DNA of 64,000 nucleotides. Source: Chamaecyparis obtusa (Eukaryota > Streptophyta > Pinopsida > Cupressales > Cupressaceae). Positions 1 through 9,617 of this stretch are shown one piece after another. Made by a program: the position numbers and the translations under genes. The notes beneath the pieces were generated by a model, which had not been told where the DNA came from, did not search any database, and saw only the letters and a list, made by a program, of their open reading frames with translations. The stretch is taken from contig BSBK01001294.1 of NCBI GenBank assembly GCA_027943335.1, positions 992,001 to 1,056,000 of the forward strand, in the 5' to 3' direction. Numbering within the stretch: position 1 is the first letter of the stretch; each line of letters opens with the position of its first letter.

Positions 1-2
1 GG

Positions 3-3000
3 ACAGACTAGATTATAGATAGTGGTTGTTCACATCACATGAATTCATAAAGACAGGTTTATTCATTTGGAAAAATACAATGGAGGTATGGTCAAATTTG
101 GAGACAACACTCCTAAACCAATAGTTGGTAGAGGAGCCATCACTTTGGATGGAAAGAATAGTACTAATGATGTTCTTTATGTTGATGGTTTGAAACATAA
201 CCTTCTCAATGTTGGTCAGTTACTTGGAAAAGGCTATCAGTTGGAGTTCAAAGATGACAAATGCATCATTAACAACAAGGATGGTGTTATGATTGCATCG
301 GGCTCAAAGACAAGAGGTAATGTGTTTCAACTCAATTCAGAAGCAAGTTATTTTGTTGCTAAAGTTGATGACAGTTGGTTGTGGCATAAGAGACTATGTC
401 ATATCAATTTTGATAACATAGTAAAGATAAGCAATGTAAAAGCAGTAAGAGATCTACCTAGCATAAAAAAGCTAGTTGATACTATATGTAGGGAATGTGT
501 GATGGGAAAGCATGTGAGAAATTCATTCAGGAGCAAGAAGAGTTCAGCAGAGAACAAGTTGGATCTGATTCATACAAATCTATGTGGTCCAACTCAAACA
601 AGGTCATACTATGGTGAAAGGTATTTCATTTTGTTTGTTGATGATTATACTAGGATGATGTGGGTTGCATTCTTAAAAGATAAGTTAGAAGCTTTTGAGA
701 AGTTCAAAATATTCAAAGCTAAGGTTGAGAATGAATCTAGACTAAAGATAAAATGTTTAAGATCAGATAGAGGAGAAGAATTCACCTCTAACAGATTCTA
801 TGAGTACTGCAAAGAAGATGGCATAAAGAGACAATTAAGTGCACCTAGAACCCCTCAATAGAATGGAATTACAGAGAGAAGGAATAGGATCATTCTTGAT
901 ACAACGTGTACCATTATGATAGAAGGAAAAGTTGCACACACCTATTGGAGAGATGTAGTCAATACAACAATCTATACCATCAATAGAATTTAATTGAGGC
1001 CAGGCACTGGCAAAACACCATATGAGATATGGTTTGGTAATGTTCCTACAGTAAAATACTTTAGAATCTTTGGAAGCAAGTGCTACATCAAGAGGGATGA
1101 AGCAGTAGGCAAGTTTGATGCAAAAAGTGATGAAGGTATTTTTCTTGGTTACTCTACTAAAAGTAAAGCTTATAGATGTTTCAATTTAAGGTTGAAGATG
1201 ATCATTGAAAGTTCTCATATAAAGATTGATGAAAAGTTTATGATTCAAGAAAGATATCATGATTACTCACCCTTGATTGAGGAAGAACCTAGACCCTCTA
1301 CTAGTGAGACAGTTATTGAAGAAATGTTTGACAGTATTGATGTGTTATTCAATGACCCTGAGACAAGTGAAGAAGAAACTCCCAAGGCTGATAAGTCAGT
1401 ATCACCTAAAGTTCCAAAGTTTACATCAAGAAATAATTCCAAGATGGACATCATTGGAGATCAGAGTGCTAAAGTCCTAACAAGGTCCCAAGCAAAGAAC
1501 TCAGCTAGCAGTGAAGCGGTATGTTTACTATCTCAGATTGAACCTTTGAGTGTTGAAGATGCATGTAATAATTCAGATTGGCATGATGCTATGAAAGAAG
1601 AACTTGATCAGATTGTTAAGAATGACACTTGGGAACTGGTCCCAAGACCTAGTGATAAGAATGTGATTGGAAAAAAATGGATATTTAGAAACAAAATGAA
1701 TGAAGATGGTATAGTAGTAAGAAACAAAGCAAGATAAGTATGTAAAGGATATGTGCAAAGAGAAGGCATTGATTATTCAGACACATTTGCACCTGTGAGT
1801 AGATTAGAAGCTATTTAGTTGTTTCTAGCTTATGCTACAGTTGAAAACTTCAAAGTTTATCAGATGGATGTCAAGTCAACATTCCTAAATGGATATTTGA
1901 AAGAAGAAGTATACATTGAGTAGCCAGAAGGATTCACCTTATCAGACAGACCTGATATGGTATGAAAATTGAAGAAGGCCCTCTATGGACTTAAGCAAGC
2001 CCCTAGAGAATGGTATGAGAGACTAGATGGATACTTAACAAAGATTGGATTCAAGAAAGGAGCCGCAGATTGCAATCTATTCATTAGAGAGACATCTGAA
2101 GGTTTGCTTCTTGTAGCTATATTTGTTGATGACATTATCTTTGGAGGTAATGACAAACTAAGTGTTGAATTTGCCAAAGAAATGCAGAATGAGTTTGAGA
2201 TGACTATGATTGGTCCTATCAAATACTTTTTGGGACTAAATGTGCAGCAGACAAAAAAAGGAATTTTTATCAATCAGTCAAAATATGTGAAAGAGATACT
2301 AAAGAAATTCAAGATGGATGATTGCAAGCCAGTAGGAACCCCTATGATCACTGGATGCAAGCTTACAAAAGAAGATGACTTACCAGCAGTAGATGTAACA
2401 TTATATAAGTCTATGACTGGTAAACTCATATACCTTACTTAGACTAGACCTGATATTTCAAATGTAGTTGGCATAGTTGGAAGATTTGCAGTAGAACCTA
2501 AACAAAGTCACCTCATGGTAGTAAAAATAATATTCAAATACTTGCAGGGCACTATAGATTATGGTCTATGGTATCCTAATTTAGAAAATGTTGAGCTTCA
2601 CGTGTGCACTGATGCAGATTGGGCAAGATGCGTTGATGATAGAAAGAGTACTTCAGGTGGAGTAGTGTTTCTTGGTGATAGACTTGTCACTTGGACAAGC
2701 AAGAAACAAAATTGTATTTCTCAATCAACAGCAAAAGTAGAGTATGTTGCAGCAGCCCTAAATTGTTCTACAATTGTTTGGATCAAGCAGATGATAAAGG
2801 ATTTTGGAATCTAGATTGATTATTCTATTGTTATTCACTATGATAACACTAGCACTATCAATATGTCAAAGAACCCTATGATTCTTGCAAAGACAAAGCA
2901 CATTGAGATCAAGTATCACTTCCTAAGAGAGAAAGTAGTAGAGAAAGAAGTCAAGTTGGACTATGTGAGTACTAAGGATCAATTGGTAGATATATTCACA

Positions 3001-3075
3001 AAGCCCCTACCTAAGGATACTTTTGAGTATCTTAGGGAGAAGTTAGGATTCATTCACTTCCTTGTTTCTACTTAG
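3..3075 (+). pseudogene. Copia-A pol (protease-integrase-RT-RNase H), degenerate
   Basis: The aspartic protease DSG box is at 18-26, one frame off the rest. From 67 to 3075 a single frame runs through, interrupted only by stops at 859, 991, 1735, 1816, 1921, 1963, 2440 and 2812. The GAG-pre-integrase motif WLWHKRLCH lies near 378-404. In the integrase core the first catalytic Asp of HTDLCGP reads Asn (HTNLCGP, about 569-589); the second (LRSDRGEEF) and the Glu in ITERRN remain. RT has ALYGLKQAP and FVDD (about 2125-2136). RNase H has TDADWA, DRKSTSGG, YDNTSTINMSKNP and ADIFTKPLP-type motifs. Most stops fit CAA/CAG to TAA/TAG changes. Not translatable as one protein. Confidence 0.93.
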
Positions 3076-3438
3076 AAGAAAGGAGGACAGGCATCAGTCC
3101 TTTGGGACTAGTGGAAGGTTGACTACTCTACCTCAGGAGTAGTACTAGTGCTTAAAATAAATGGCACCCTTTTCCATTTATGTCAAAGGGGGAGTAATAT
3201 AAAGAGTCATGAAAAAAAGAAGCAAAAGAGGAGTAATATACTAAGGGGGAGTAGCATTCAGATATGAAAGCAGTTCAGTTGAGGAAATGGAGAATATAAG
3301 AAAATATTGTAGTAGATGGAGGATTCATCTTTGGGGGAGTTTTGAAGAGGAAATGGAGAATGTTATAAAAGAAATGTTCATTTGGGTTGGTGGTGGTTTT
3401 TCATTCCACATGTTGCCATCAATGCCAAAGGGGGAGAT
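3076..3438 (+). other. Copia-A 3' untranslated region with polypurine tract
   Basis: No coding sequence. The stretch has several AAGGGGGAGTA-like purine blocks and ends with the polypurine tract AAAGGGGGAGAT (3427-3438) directly before the LTR's TG. The flanking context AATGCCAAAGGGGGAGA is the same 17 bases as at the polypurine tract of the pol-less element (19431-19447, opposite strand). Confidence 0.8.
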
Positions 3439-4330
3439 TGTTGGAGATTTACCAGCAGGCCAGTACTAACTATATGTTTGTCATTGATGACAACATATGT
3501 AAATTAGCATGTGTGGAAGTCTTATGTAGTAAGATTTCAGTATATGAAGCATGGACATGATATCACCATGATATCATGGGTGCAGAGGTTAACTATTAGT
3601 ATAGACAGTTATATAGCAGCTTGTGTCAACAGTGTTCCTAACAGAGTAACAGGCAATGTTTTGTGTATAGTTGTTTGTACAATTATCATGGAGCCTTGCA
3701 CACTTGGATATATGTTCAAGACATGTTAGTGATGTTAAGTTCATGGACGCATGGTTTGATGATGAATGCAAGTAAAGTTATGCAGTCATTATTTGCTAGT
3801 AGCAGTTTCCTATGTTTGTTCAAAAGAGTCGACAAAGATTTTATTGGTTCTTGAGTTGCACCTATCTTGAGGGTATGCGCCCTTGGATTTAAGCTTGGAA
3901 AAGTGTTATTGATGTTTTGTTAAGAGAACTTGAGTTAATTCAGCTTATAGAGAAAGTTCCAGTTGTTTTGGTAGAGCCGACAGAATGTTTATTTGAGTTT
4001 GTTATAATCTCTCTAATATGATTTCAAGATGGTTATAATAGGCCAACTTGATTATATCATTTGGAGGAAAGATATTTATAAGCAGTCATTTGTGATTGCT
4101 GAAGTGTGGTTCATGGTTGATTAAGCAAAGTAGAGCAGAGCGTGCGAAGTGTAGAGCCATTAGAAGAAGGTCTATGTGACCAAGTAAAGTACTTGTGCTA
4201 TTCATTGGAACTGATCCAGATAGTAGGTCAAAGTGAAGTTCACCAAGATCTAGATATAGTGTATATATGTTATTCAGAAGGTTGTAGCCTTCACCCATTT
4301 GAGCAGTGAGCTCTTGGACAGTGCATCCTC

Positions 4331-4450
4331 TCCCCTAACAGGGACAATTATAAAATACTCCTAATAGGGTCTAACCCTTGACCAGGTCTACTGTACTTAA
4401 TATATTGTAAAGCTACTCCTAACAAGGTAAAGGATCTTCTAACAATGATC
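4331..4450 (+). promoter_or_regulatory. LTR hairpin array (Copia-A)
   Basis: Hairpins with six-base loops: TCCC-CTAACA-GGGA (4331-4344), ACTC-CTAATA-GGGT (4357-4370, one G-U pair in RNA), ACTC-CTAACA-AGGT (4415-4428, weaker) and a GATCTT/ATGATC stem with loop CTAACA (4433-4450, one T-T mismatch). Loops match; stems differ. The role is unknown; a structured R/U5 RNA element is my inference. Confidence 0.5.
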
Positions 4451-4616
4451 ATTATACACTAGTACAGAATATTAGTGGGTATCAAGTCCCATCGGGGTTT
4501 TTACCTATTTGGGTTTTCACGTAACCAAAATATTGGTGTTGTGTTCTTGTGTTCTTTCATTGTGTTTATGTTTTATGTTTAAGTATAATTAATTGGATAA
4601 AGAATTAAATCTTGTA

Positions 4617-4654
4617 GATAACTGATTCACCCCCCCCCCCCCCTCTCAGTTATC
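4617..4654 (+). promoter_or_regulatory. Terminal C-loop hairpin, Copia-A LTR
   Basis: A perfect 9-bp stem GATAACTGA (4617-4625) / TCAGTTATC (4646-4654) encloses a 20-base C-rich loop. It ends 20 bp before the LTR end. The same hairpin recurs in other families in this window. Confidence 0.6.
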
Positions 4655-4674
4655 TCTTGGGACTATTCCTAACA

Positions 4675-5111
4675 AAAAGAGCACTAGTGGTGGAGCATTT
4701 TTCCTTGGAGAAAGATTGGTTTCTTGGCTAAGCAAGAAGCATAATTGTATTTCACAGAGCACAGTAGAAGCAGAGTATGTGGCATTAGCAAACAATTGTA
4801 ATCAAATAATTTGGATGAAAGAAATGTTGAAGGATATTGGAAGAAAATTTGTTGAGCCTATTATTATACATTGTGATAACACTAGCACAGTTAGTATGTC
4901 TAAGAATCTTGTGTTACATTCTAAGACAAAGCATATAGAGATAAAGTATCATGTAGTGAGAGAGAAAGTGGTAGAGAAAGAAGTAAGACTTGAGTACATA
5001 AGCACAATGGAGAAGATTGCAGATATATTTACAAAACCTTTACCTAAGGATACATTTGAGTATCTGAGAGGTATGCTTGGGGTTATGCCCCAGCCTATTT
5101 TTGAGAAGTGA
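4675..5111 (+). pseudogene. Copia-B RNase H C-terminal fragment
   Basis: One uninterrupted frame gives KSTSGGAFFLGERLVSW, then the RNase H motifs SQSTVEAEYVAL, HCDNTSTVSMSKN, KTKHIEIKYH and ADIFTKPLPKDTFEYLRG, ending in a normal stop after 5108. This stretch has no stops, unlike Copia-A's pol, although Copia-B must be the older insertion. The first RNase H Asp (TDADWA) lies in the part cut off by Copia-A. Confidence 0.9.
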
Positions 5112-5487
5112 TGAAAATTATTGCATCCATCTAGTGGTATATGAGCCTTATCTTTCTTCTAGACTAGATGGTGGTACTTCCTCTATGGGGGAGTATGTGT
5201 ATCTAAGCTGAGTCATGAGGACTCTAGTGAATTTATTTTTTGAACAATGTCTTTTGACATTGAAGTTGTTGTTGACATAATGATGAAACATCTATCATTG
5301 ATGTCAATGGGAGAGAAGTATACATGAAAAACCATTTTTTGGAGAGAACTAAATAGGAAAACAAAGCAAGATTTGATTGATGAAGAGGATTTGAAAGTAT
5401 TTTCAAAGCAGCAGTGTTGCAGTGTTGGTATTCATGGAACTTGGATGTTTTTTCATCTATGTTGCCATCAATGCCAATGGAGGATAT
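5112..5487 (+). other. Copia-B 3' untranslated region and polypurine tract
   Basis: Noncoding. It ends in AATGCCAATGGAGGATAT, a worn version of the AATGCCAAAGGGGGAGAT tract seen in Copia-A, followed directly by the LTR's TGTTAGG. Confidence 0.7.
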
Positions 5488-6307
5488 TGTTAGGAATGAA
5501 TGATAAATATATCCTATGGGGGATTATTCATAGCCATTCTATAGTTGTTGTTGTTGCATTCATGGTTGTGATTGTCATTAATGTCAACACAGTGATCTAA
5601 TGGAGATTAGCAAAGAAGAAAACAATGTTTGAGTTAGCGTACTTGGGATATTGAAGATGAAGCTATGTGGAGTTGAGGACTTACTCTATGATGTTCTATA
5701 AGATTTTGGTTAAGAGCACAAACATAAATTCATTTATTCATGACATTTATGAGGAAATCAGTGGAAGAAGTATTTAGGTAGTGTTCCTGAGTAGTGGTTT
5801 GTGGAAATCAAATGATATCTCCCAATTAGGATGGAATCTAATCATGCATAGTTAGGAGGTAGTTGAAGACATGATATTAGTGATGTGGACGTGAGTGCAA
5901 GATCCGAGGTCACACAAGTGAAGAATTATCTTAATTGGAAGCCGACAGTTTTGTGTAATTTTTAAGTATCATGTGGAAACTTTTATTTTGTAATTTTCAT
6001 GCTGACTAATTTGTAATTACTTGAGTGTGGTATAAAGGAAGGAATTTTTACCTTGTAATGTGTGAAAGTGAATGAAGAAATTGTGAAAGCGAATTTGTTG
6101 AAAGAGGATATGCGAAGTATAGAGATCTGATATTGAGATCTAAAGAAGCACTTGGTGCAGTTTGGCATAGTCAAAGAAGGAGTATTGTATTGTTGAGATT
6201 AGTAATATTTTGGTATTATTATGTTGAGTAATACAAAGATCAGTTGGACAGTGAGTTCAGTGATCTTACCCTAAATCTGTTTGGGCAATGGGTCCTTCTT
6301 TCTTCCA

Positions 6308-6406
6308 TAACTCCTAATAGAGTTAGAATCTTTTAACAAGGATTCAAAGTCTCCTAACAGGGACTCATATGTACTGAATATATTTCATAAGACTCCTAAT
6401 AGAGTC
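6308..6406 (+). promoter_or_regulatory. LTR hairpin array (Copia-B), clearest example
   Basis: Four hairpins with nearly the same loop and different stems: TAACTC/GAGTTA with loop CTAATA (6308-6325); GAATCTT/AGGATTC with loop TTAACA (6326-6345); AGTCTC/GGGACT with loop CTAACA (6348-6365); GACTC/GAGTC with loop CTAATA (6391-6406). All pairs are Watson-Crick or G-U. Covarying stems around a fixed loop suggest selection on RNA structure; function unknown. Confidence 0.6.
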
Positions 6407-6607
6407 CATACTCTCACAAGGAACTTTCATATTAGTGCATCTTTTATGGGCATAATTCCCACCGGGGTTTACTCTTTGATTAAGAGGTTCCCTAGTCAAC
6501 ATATCTTGTGTCATTGTGTTATTGTGCATGTATATCTTTCTATGGTTGTTGATTACATTGCTTACATGGTTAAAATCTATTAAGGTTGATAAAAGTTATA
6601 TTTATCT

Positions 6608-6654
6608 GATAACTGATTCACCCCCCCCCCCCCCCCCCCCCGGTCTCAGTTATC
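6608..6654 (+). promoter_or_regulatory. Terminal C-loop hairpin, Copia-B LTR
   Basis: A perfect 9-bp stem GATAACTGA / TCAGTTATC encloses a loop with 21 consecutive C. The LTR end is 23 bp downstream. Confidence 0.6.
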
Positions 6655-6677
6655 TTGGTGGACTTTACTTTCTAACA

Positions 6678-7433
6678 TTGTATAAATTGGTATATGGGCA
6701 ACAAATTGTTCACAGGAAGTCTGGATTTCATACCATATACTAACTCAAAAGGAGACTTCCCTATAGCTCTCTTCTTTGTGATCCTATCTACACATAATGC
6801 CAACTCCTTTTATTCTTTTCTAATGTTTTCTTCAAGATTTGCAGAATGCTCTTATTACTAGATTATGCTTTCCCATTGGCCTGTGGATGGTATGGGGATG
6901 GGTATAAAATAATTATACCCATTTCTGAGAAAAATTTAGTGAATTCCTATGACCTAAAACACATGGCATTGTCCATTACTAACTTAACAGGGACACCAAA
7001 TCTAGTAATTATATTATGCATCAAGAACTCAGTTACCACTGTGCTTGTAGCCTTTTTAGTTGGGATTGCTTCAATCCATTTTGTAAAATAATCAGTAGCA
7101 ACCAATATCCAACTATGTCATCCACTGGATTTCTCAGAAAATTCTCCAAGAAAGTCCATCCCCCACATAGAAAAAGGAGCTTCTGCAACCACAGGGTTTA
7201 GTAAAAATGCACCTGAGAATTTCAACTTTTTTGAGAACCTTTGGCATGAATCACACTTTTGGATAAATGAATGAGTGTCCTTAAACAAGATAGGCCAATA
7301 GTAACCAGCCCTTAGAATTTTATGAGTTGTAGCCCTAGTTGAATGATGCCCTCGACACGGTCTAGAGTGCATATCTTTTAAAACTATTTTAGATTGCCCT
7401 TTCTCCAAACACAAAAGAAAAATCCCATCATTT
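6678..7433 (-). pseudogene. Gypsy integrase, truncated and degenerate
   Basis: The N-terminal zinc-binding H2C2 region reads HHSTRATTHKILRAGYYWP ... KCDSCQRFSKK (about 7350-7230). The core follows: WGMDFLGEF holds the first catalytic Asp, VMDNAMCFRS the second, and the HPQANGK box lies near 6880. The third catalytic position (Glu in this family) is a stop, TAA, at 6865-6863. The frame ends at 6678 where Copia-B's LTR begins, so the C-terminal part lies across the nested insertions, outside the window. Confidence 0.88.
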
Positions 7434-8148
7434 TCTTTCCATTACAAGTCACCCTGAAACAACACATACCTTTGAGCTTGTAATTTAAGGCTTCTTTTTT
7501 TATTATCATTCAATTCATGTGGGCAACTAGCATTCTTAAGAAAATGAACAATGTTAGTATACCAAGGTTGCATCTCAATGATAGTAATTGTTCCTCCACC
7601 AATGGAAACATTATTTACTTGTATAAGGTCCATATTCTCTTATGTCATTAACTTTTCAGGTCCTAGACCCCTTACAAGTTTAGTAATATGGAGCTCCAAG
7701 TCAAATTTTGGGATTCTAATGATCCATTTACATCTTTTTCCTATGACCTCACTCTGAACCAAAATGTCCTTTACTACAACATGGGGGACATATGCATTAA
7801 CCTTTGCACAAACCAAATAAGGTCTAAAAGACTTGACTACTTTAACCAATGCATAAGCCTTCTTTTTCCATCAATTCATAATTTAACTCAGCTGATTGCA
7901 ATGATTTGCTGAAAAAAGCAATGGGATGTTCAAAACCCTCCCCATCTTTTTGTAATAAAGTTGTTGCAATGGTATGAAAAGATGCAAAGGAAAACAAAGA
8001 AAAAGGCTTAGAATAATCAGGAGATATTAGAATAGGAGCTTCTTGGATTATTTGTTTGATTTTCTCAAAGGCTTCTTGAGCTTCAATATTCCAGTCAAAC
8101 TTTACATCTTTCTTTAAAAGCATAACTATGGGTTTAACTAGCTCTGCA
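7434..8148 (-). pseudogene. Gypsy RNase H after RT (native copy), catalytic residues missing
   Basis: Two frames (8183-7842 and 7849-7640) plus 7633-7442 cover RVT-RNaseH and the linker to integrase. Recognisable blocks are FDWNIEAQEAFEKIK, LISPDYSKPF, HPIAFFSKSLQSAELNYE and FRPYLV. The position that is normally DAS (first catalytic Asp) reads FAS in SFASFHTIATTLLQ, and the TDH-type third acid is replaced in AYVPHVVVKD. The native RNase H therefore looks catalytically empty even apart from the frameshift. This fits an element that relies on the other RNase H, between protease and RT. Confidence 0.75.
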
Positions 8149-8153
8149 AAATT

Positions 8154-8488
8154 TGTTACAAGTAGTGGTTGTCGTTGCACCAAAAGATTGACCTGTTAAT
8201 GCCCGATACAACCACTAGACTTATAGAAGACATAGGAGGTTGTTAAACCATGTCACGAATCCTGAGGGGAGCACTAACCATTTTTCCAACAATCTCCCCC
8301 TCAGCGTTACTCGAGGGGATTCGAACCTGTGACCAAGCTCTGATACCACTTGTTACAAGTAGTGGTTGCTGTTGCACCAAAAGATCGACCTGTTAATGCC
8401 TGATACAACCACTAGACTTATAGAAGACACAGGAGGTTGTTAAACCATGTCACGAATCCTGAGGGGAGCGCTGACCATTTTTCCAACA
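8154..8488 (-). mobile_element. TRIM-1: 335-bp miniature LTR element
   Basis: Two 138-bp direct terminal repeats (8154-8291 and 8351-8488) flank a 59-bp interior. Each repeat runs TGTTACAAG...CCAACA in plus orientation. On the minus strand the interior starts with a TGGTATCAGAGC primer site (initiator-Met tRNA type, 8337-8348) and ends in the purine tract GAGGGGGAGAT, so the element is minus-sense. A perfect 5-bp target duplication AAATT flanks it (8149-8153, 8489-8493) and it splits gypsy RT/RH coding. The repeats differ at 7 of 138 sites, all transitions. It encodes nothing. A copy of identical layout lies at 58263-58597. Confidence 0.93.
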
Positions 8489-8493
8489 AAATT

Positions 8494-9617
8494 AGCAATA
8501 AACCTCTTGACAAAATTGATTTGTCCTAAAAAGGATTGCACACCTTTAAGGTTATTTTGAGGAGGGACCTTTTTGATTATTTCAACTCTCTCAAGGTCAA
8601 TCCTGACTCCCTCTTTTGACACAATATGTCCTAGCAATTTTCCTTCAATAACAAAAAAAATTGACATTTCTTAGGATTCAATGCAATGCCAAACTCTAAA
8701 GCCTTGACTAGAGCCTTTTCCAAGTGATTGTAGTGATCATTATCACTCTTGGAATAACTTTTCAAATTATCTTGATACACAACCATAAGGACATTAATCA
8801 AGTCTTTGAAAGCAACATCCATTGCCCTCTGAAAAGTTGCTCCAGCATTTTTCAAACCAAAAGGCATACGGATATAAACATAGGTTCCCCAGGGAGTAGT
8901 AAATGCAGTCTTGAATTGTTCAGAATCTTTGACTAATACCTGGTTGTATCCTGAAAAACCATCCATCATAGAAAACAATTCACAACCAGTCACTCTATGC
9001 AGCATAGCCTCCATGTTTGGTAGTCCATAACTGTCCTTTAGTGAAGCAACATTTAAATTCCTAAAATCAACACAAAGTCTTATGTCGCCATTCTTTTTCC
9101 TAACTAGAACCAAATTAGAAACCCATGAAGAATGCCTAATAGGCTCAATGATGCCAACATCCTTTAACTTGGTCAATTTTGTTTGCATTTTAGTGGCTAG
9201 TGGGGGGTTAAAGGGCCTTTGTTTCTACCTAAAAGGTTTGGTGTCTTCTTTTAAAGGGATTTCATGTTGAAACAAGTCTGCCCTATAAGCTTTGAGGTCA
9301 TCATAAGACCAGGCAAACACATGATTATACTTTTTCAATAACCTTATCAAATTTTCCCTTACCTCCCTACTCAACTTTTTTCCAATGCATACCACTTGAG
9401 GGGATGTTTCTGAACCTAAGTTTATTTCCTCCAGATCCTCAATCTTAGCATTAGACTTTTGTGACATGTACCCATCATTGATCTTAAACATGCCCTCTAG
9501 TTCAACCAACCCTTTAGGAATATGATTTAAGGCTAATTGAACAATCTTTTCCCATGACACATTCCTTTCCATCAATAATCCATTGTAAAGCATTAAAATC
9601 AATTTGATGCCCATCAT
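8494..9617 (-). pseudogene. Gypsy reverse transcriptase, degenerate
   Basis: The lead-in FAWSYDDLKAYRADLFQHEI is followed by RT proper (9188-8631): SSWVSNLVLVRKKNG, LCVDFRNLN, SMMDGFSGYNQV (first catalytic Asp), TAFTTPWGTYVYIRMPFGLK. The catalytic YxDD box reads YQDN, a GAT to AAT change near 8766, which should abolish activity. A frame change near 8650 leads to the connection domain (8667-8494) with GKLLGHIVSKEGV and GVQSFLGQINFVKRFIANF, cut by TRIM-1 just after IANF. Confidence 0.9.

Larger units (their letters stand above)
1..4674 (+). mobile_element. Copia-A: Ty1/copia LTR retrotransposon, 3' part
   Basis: The window opens inside this element, at the protease active site. Protease, GAG-pre-integrase, integrase, reverse transcriptase and RNase H follow in Ty1/copia order, then a polypurine tract and a full 3' LTR ending in CCTAACA at 4674. 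The next base resumes a different copia element in its RNase H, so Copia-A inserted into Copia-B. The expected 5-bp target duplication on this side is AAAAG (4675-4679); its partner, the 5' LTR and gag lie left of the window. The reading frame is broken by point stops, so the copy is dead. Confidence 0.95.
3439..4674 (+). repeat. Copia-A 3' LTR
   Basis: The LTR is 1236 bp, starting TGTTGGAG after the polypurine tract and ending CCTAACA. The end is fixed because the RNase H frame of Copia-B resumes at 4675. Near the end are a run of 14 C (4630-4643) in a hairpin loop and, further in, a set of short hairpins (see separate entries). The matching 5' LTR is outside the window, so its age cannot be judged. 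Confidence 0.85.
4675..6677 (+). mobile_element. Copia-B: Ty1/copia element, 3' part, host of Copia-A
   Basis: The element resumes in RNase H directly after the Copia-A LTR, runs to the end of pol, and ends in a 1190-bp LTR at 6677. Just beyond, minus-strand gypsy integrase coding resumes in register, so Copia-B inserted into the gypsy element. The expected target duplication on this side is TTGTA (6678-6682). Everything upstream of RNase H lies left of the window. Confidence 0.9.
5488..6677 (+). repeat. Copia-B 3' LTR
   Basis: The LTR is 1190 bp, TGTTAGG...CTAACA, with inverted termini TGTTAG/CTAACA. It holds a four-hairpin array (6308-6406), and a run of 21 C (6621-6641) in the loop of the terminal hairpin (6608-6654). 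The far boundary is supported by gypsy integrase coding resuming on the other strand. Confidence 0.85.

Noticed and set aside
4630..6641. Poly-C runs as gene features or assembly joints
   Set aside because: They sit in the loop of a hairpin that also exists with shorter C-runs in other families; run length may be inexact but the position is real.
8337..8350. Possible tRNA gene (GTGGTATCAGAGC followed by GGTTCGAATCC)
   Set aside because: There is no acceptor stem or anticodon arm; it is the primer site and interior of a TRIM, present again at 58446.
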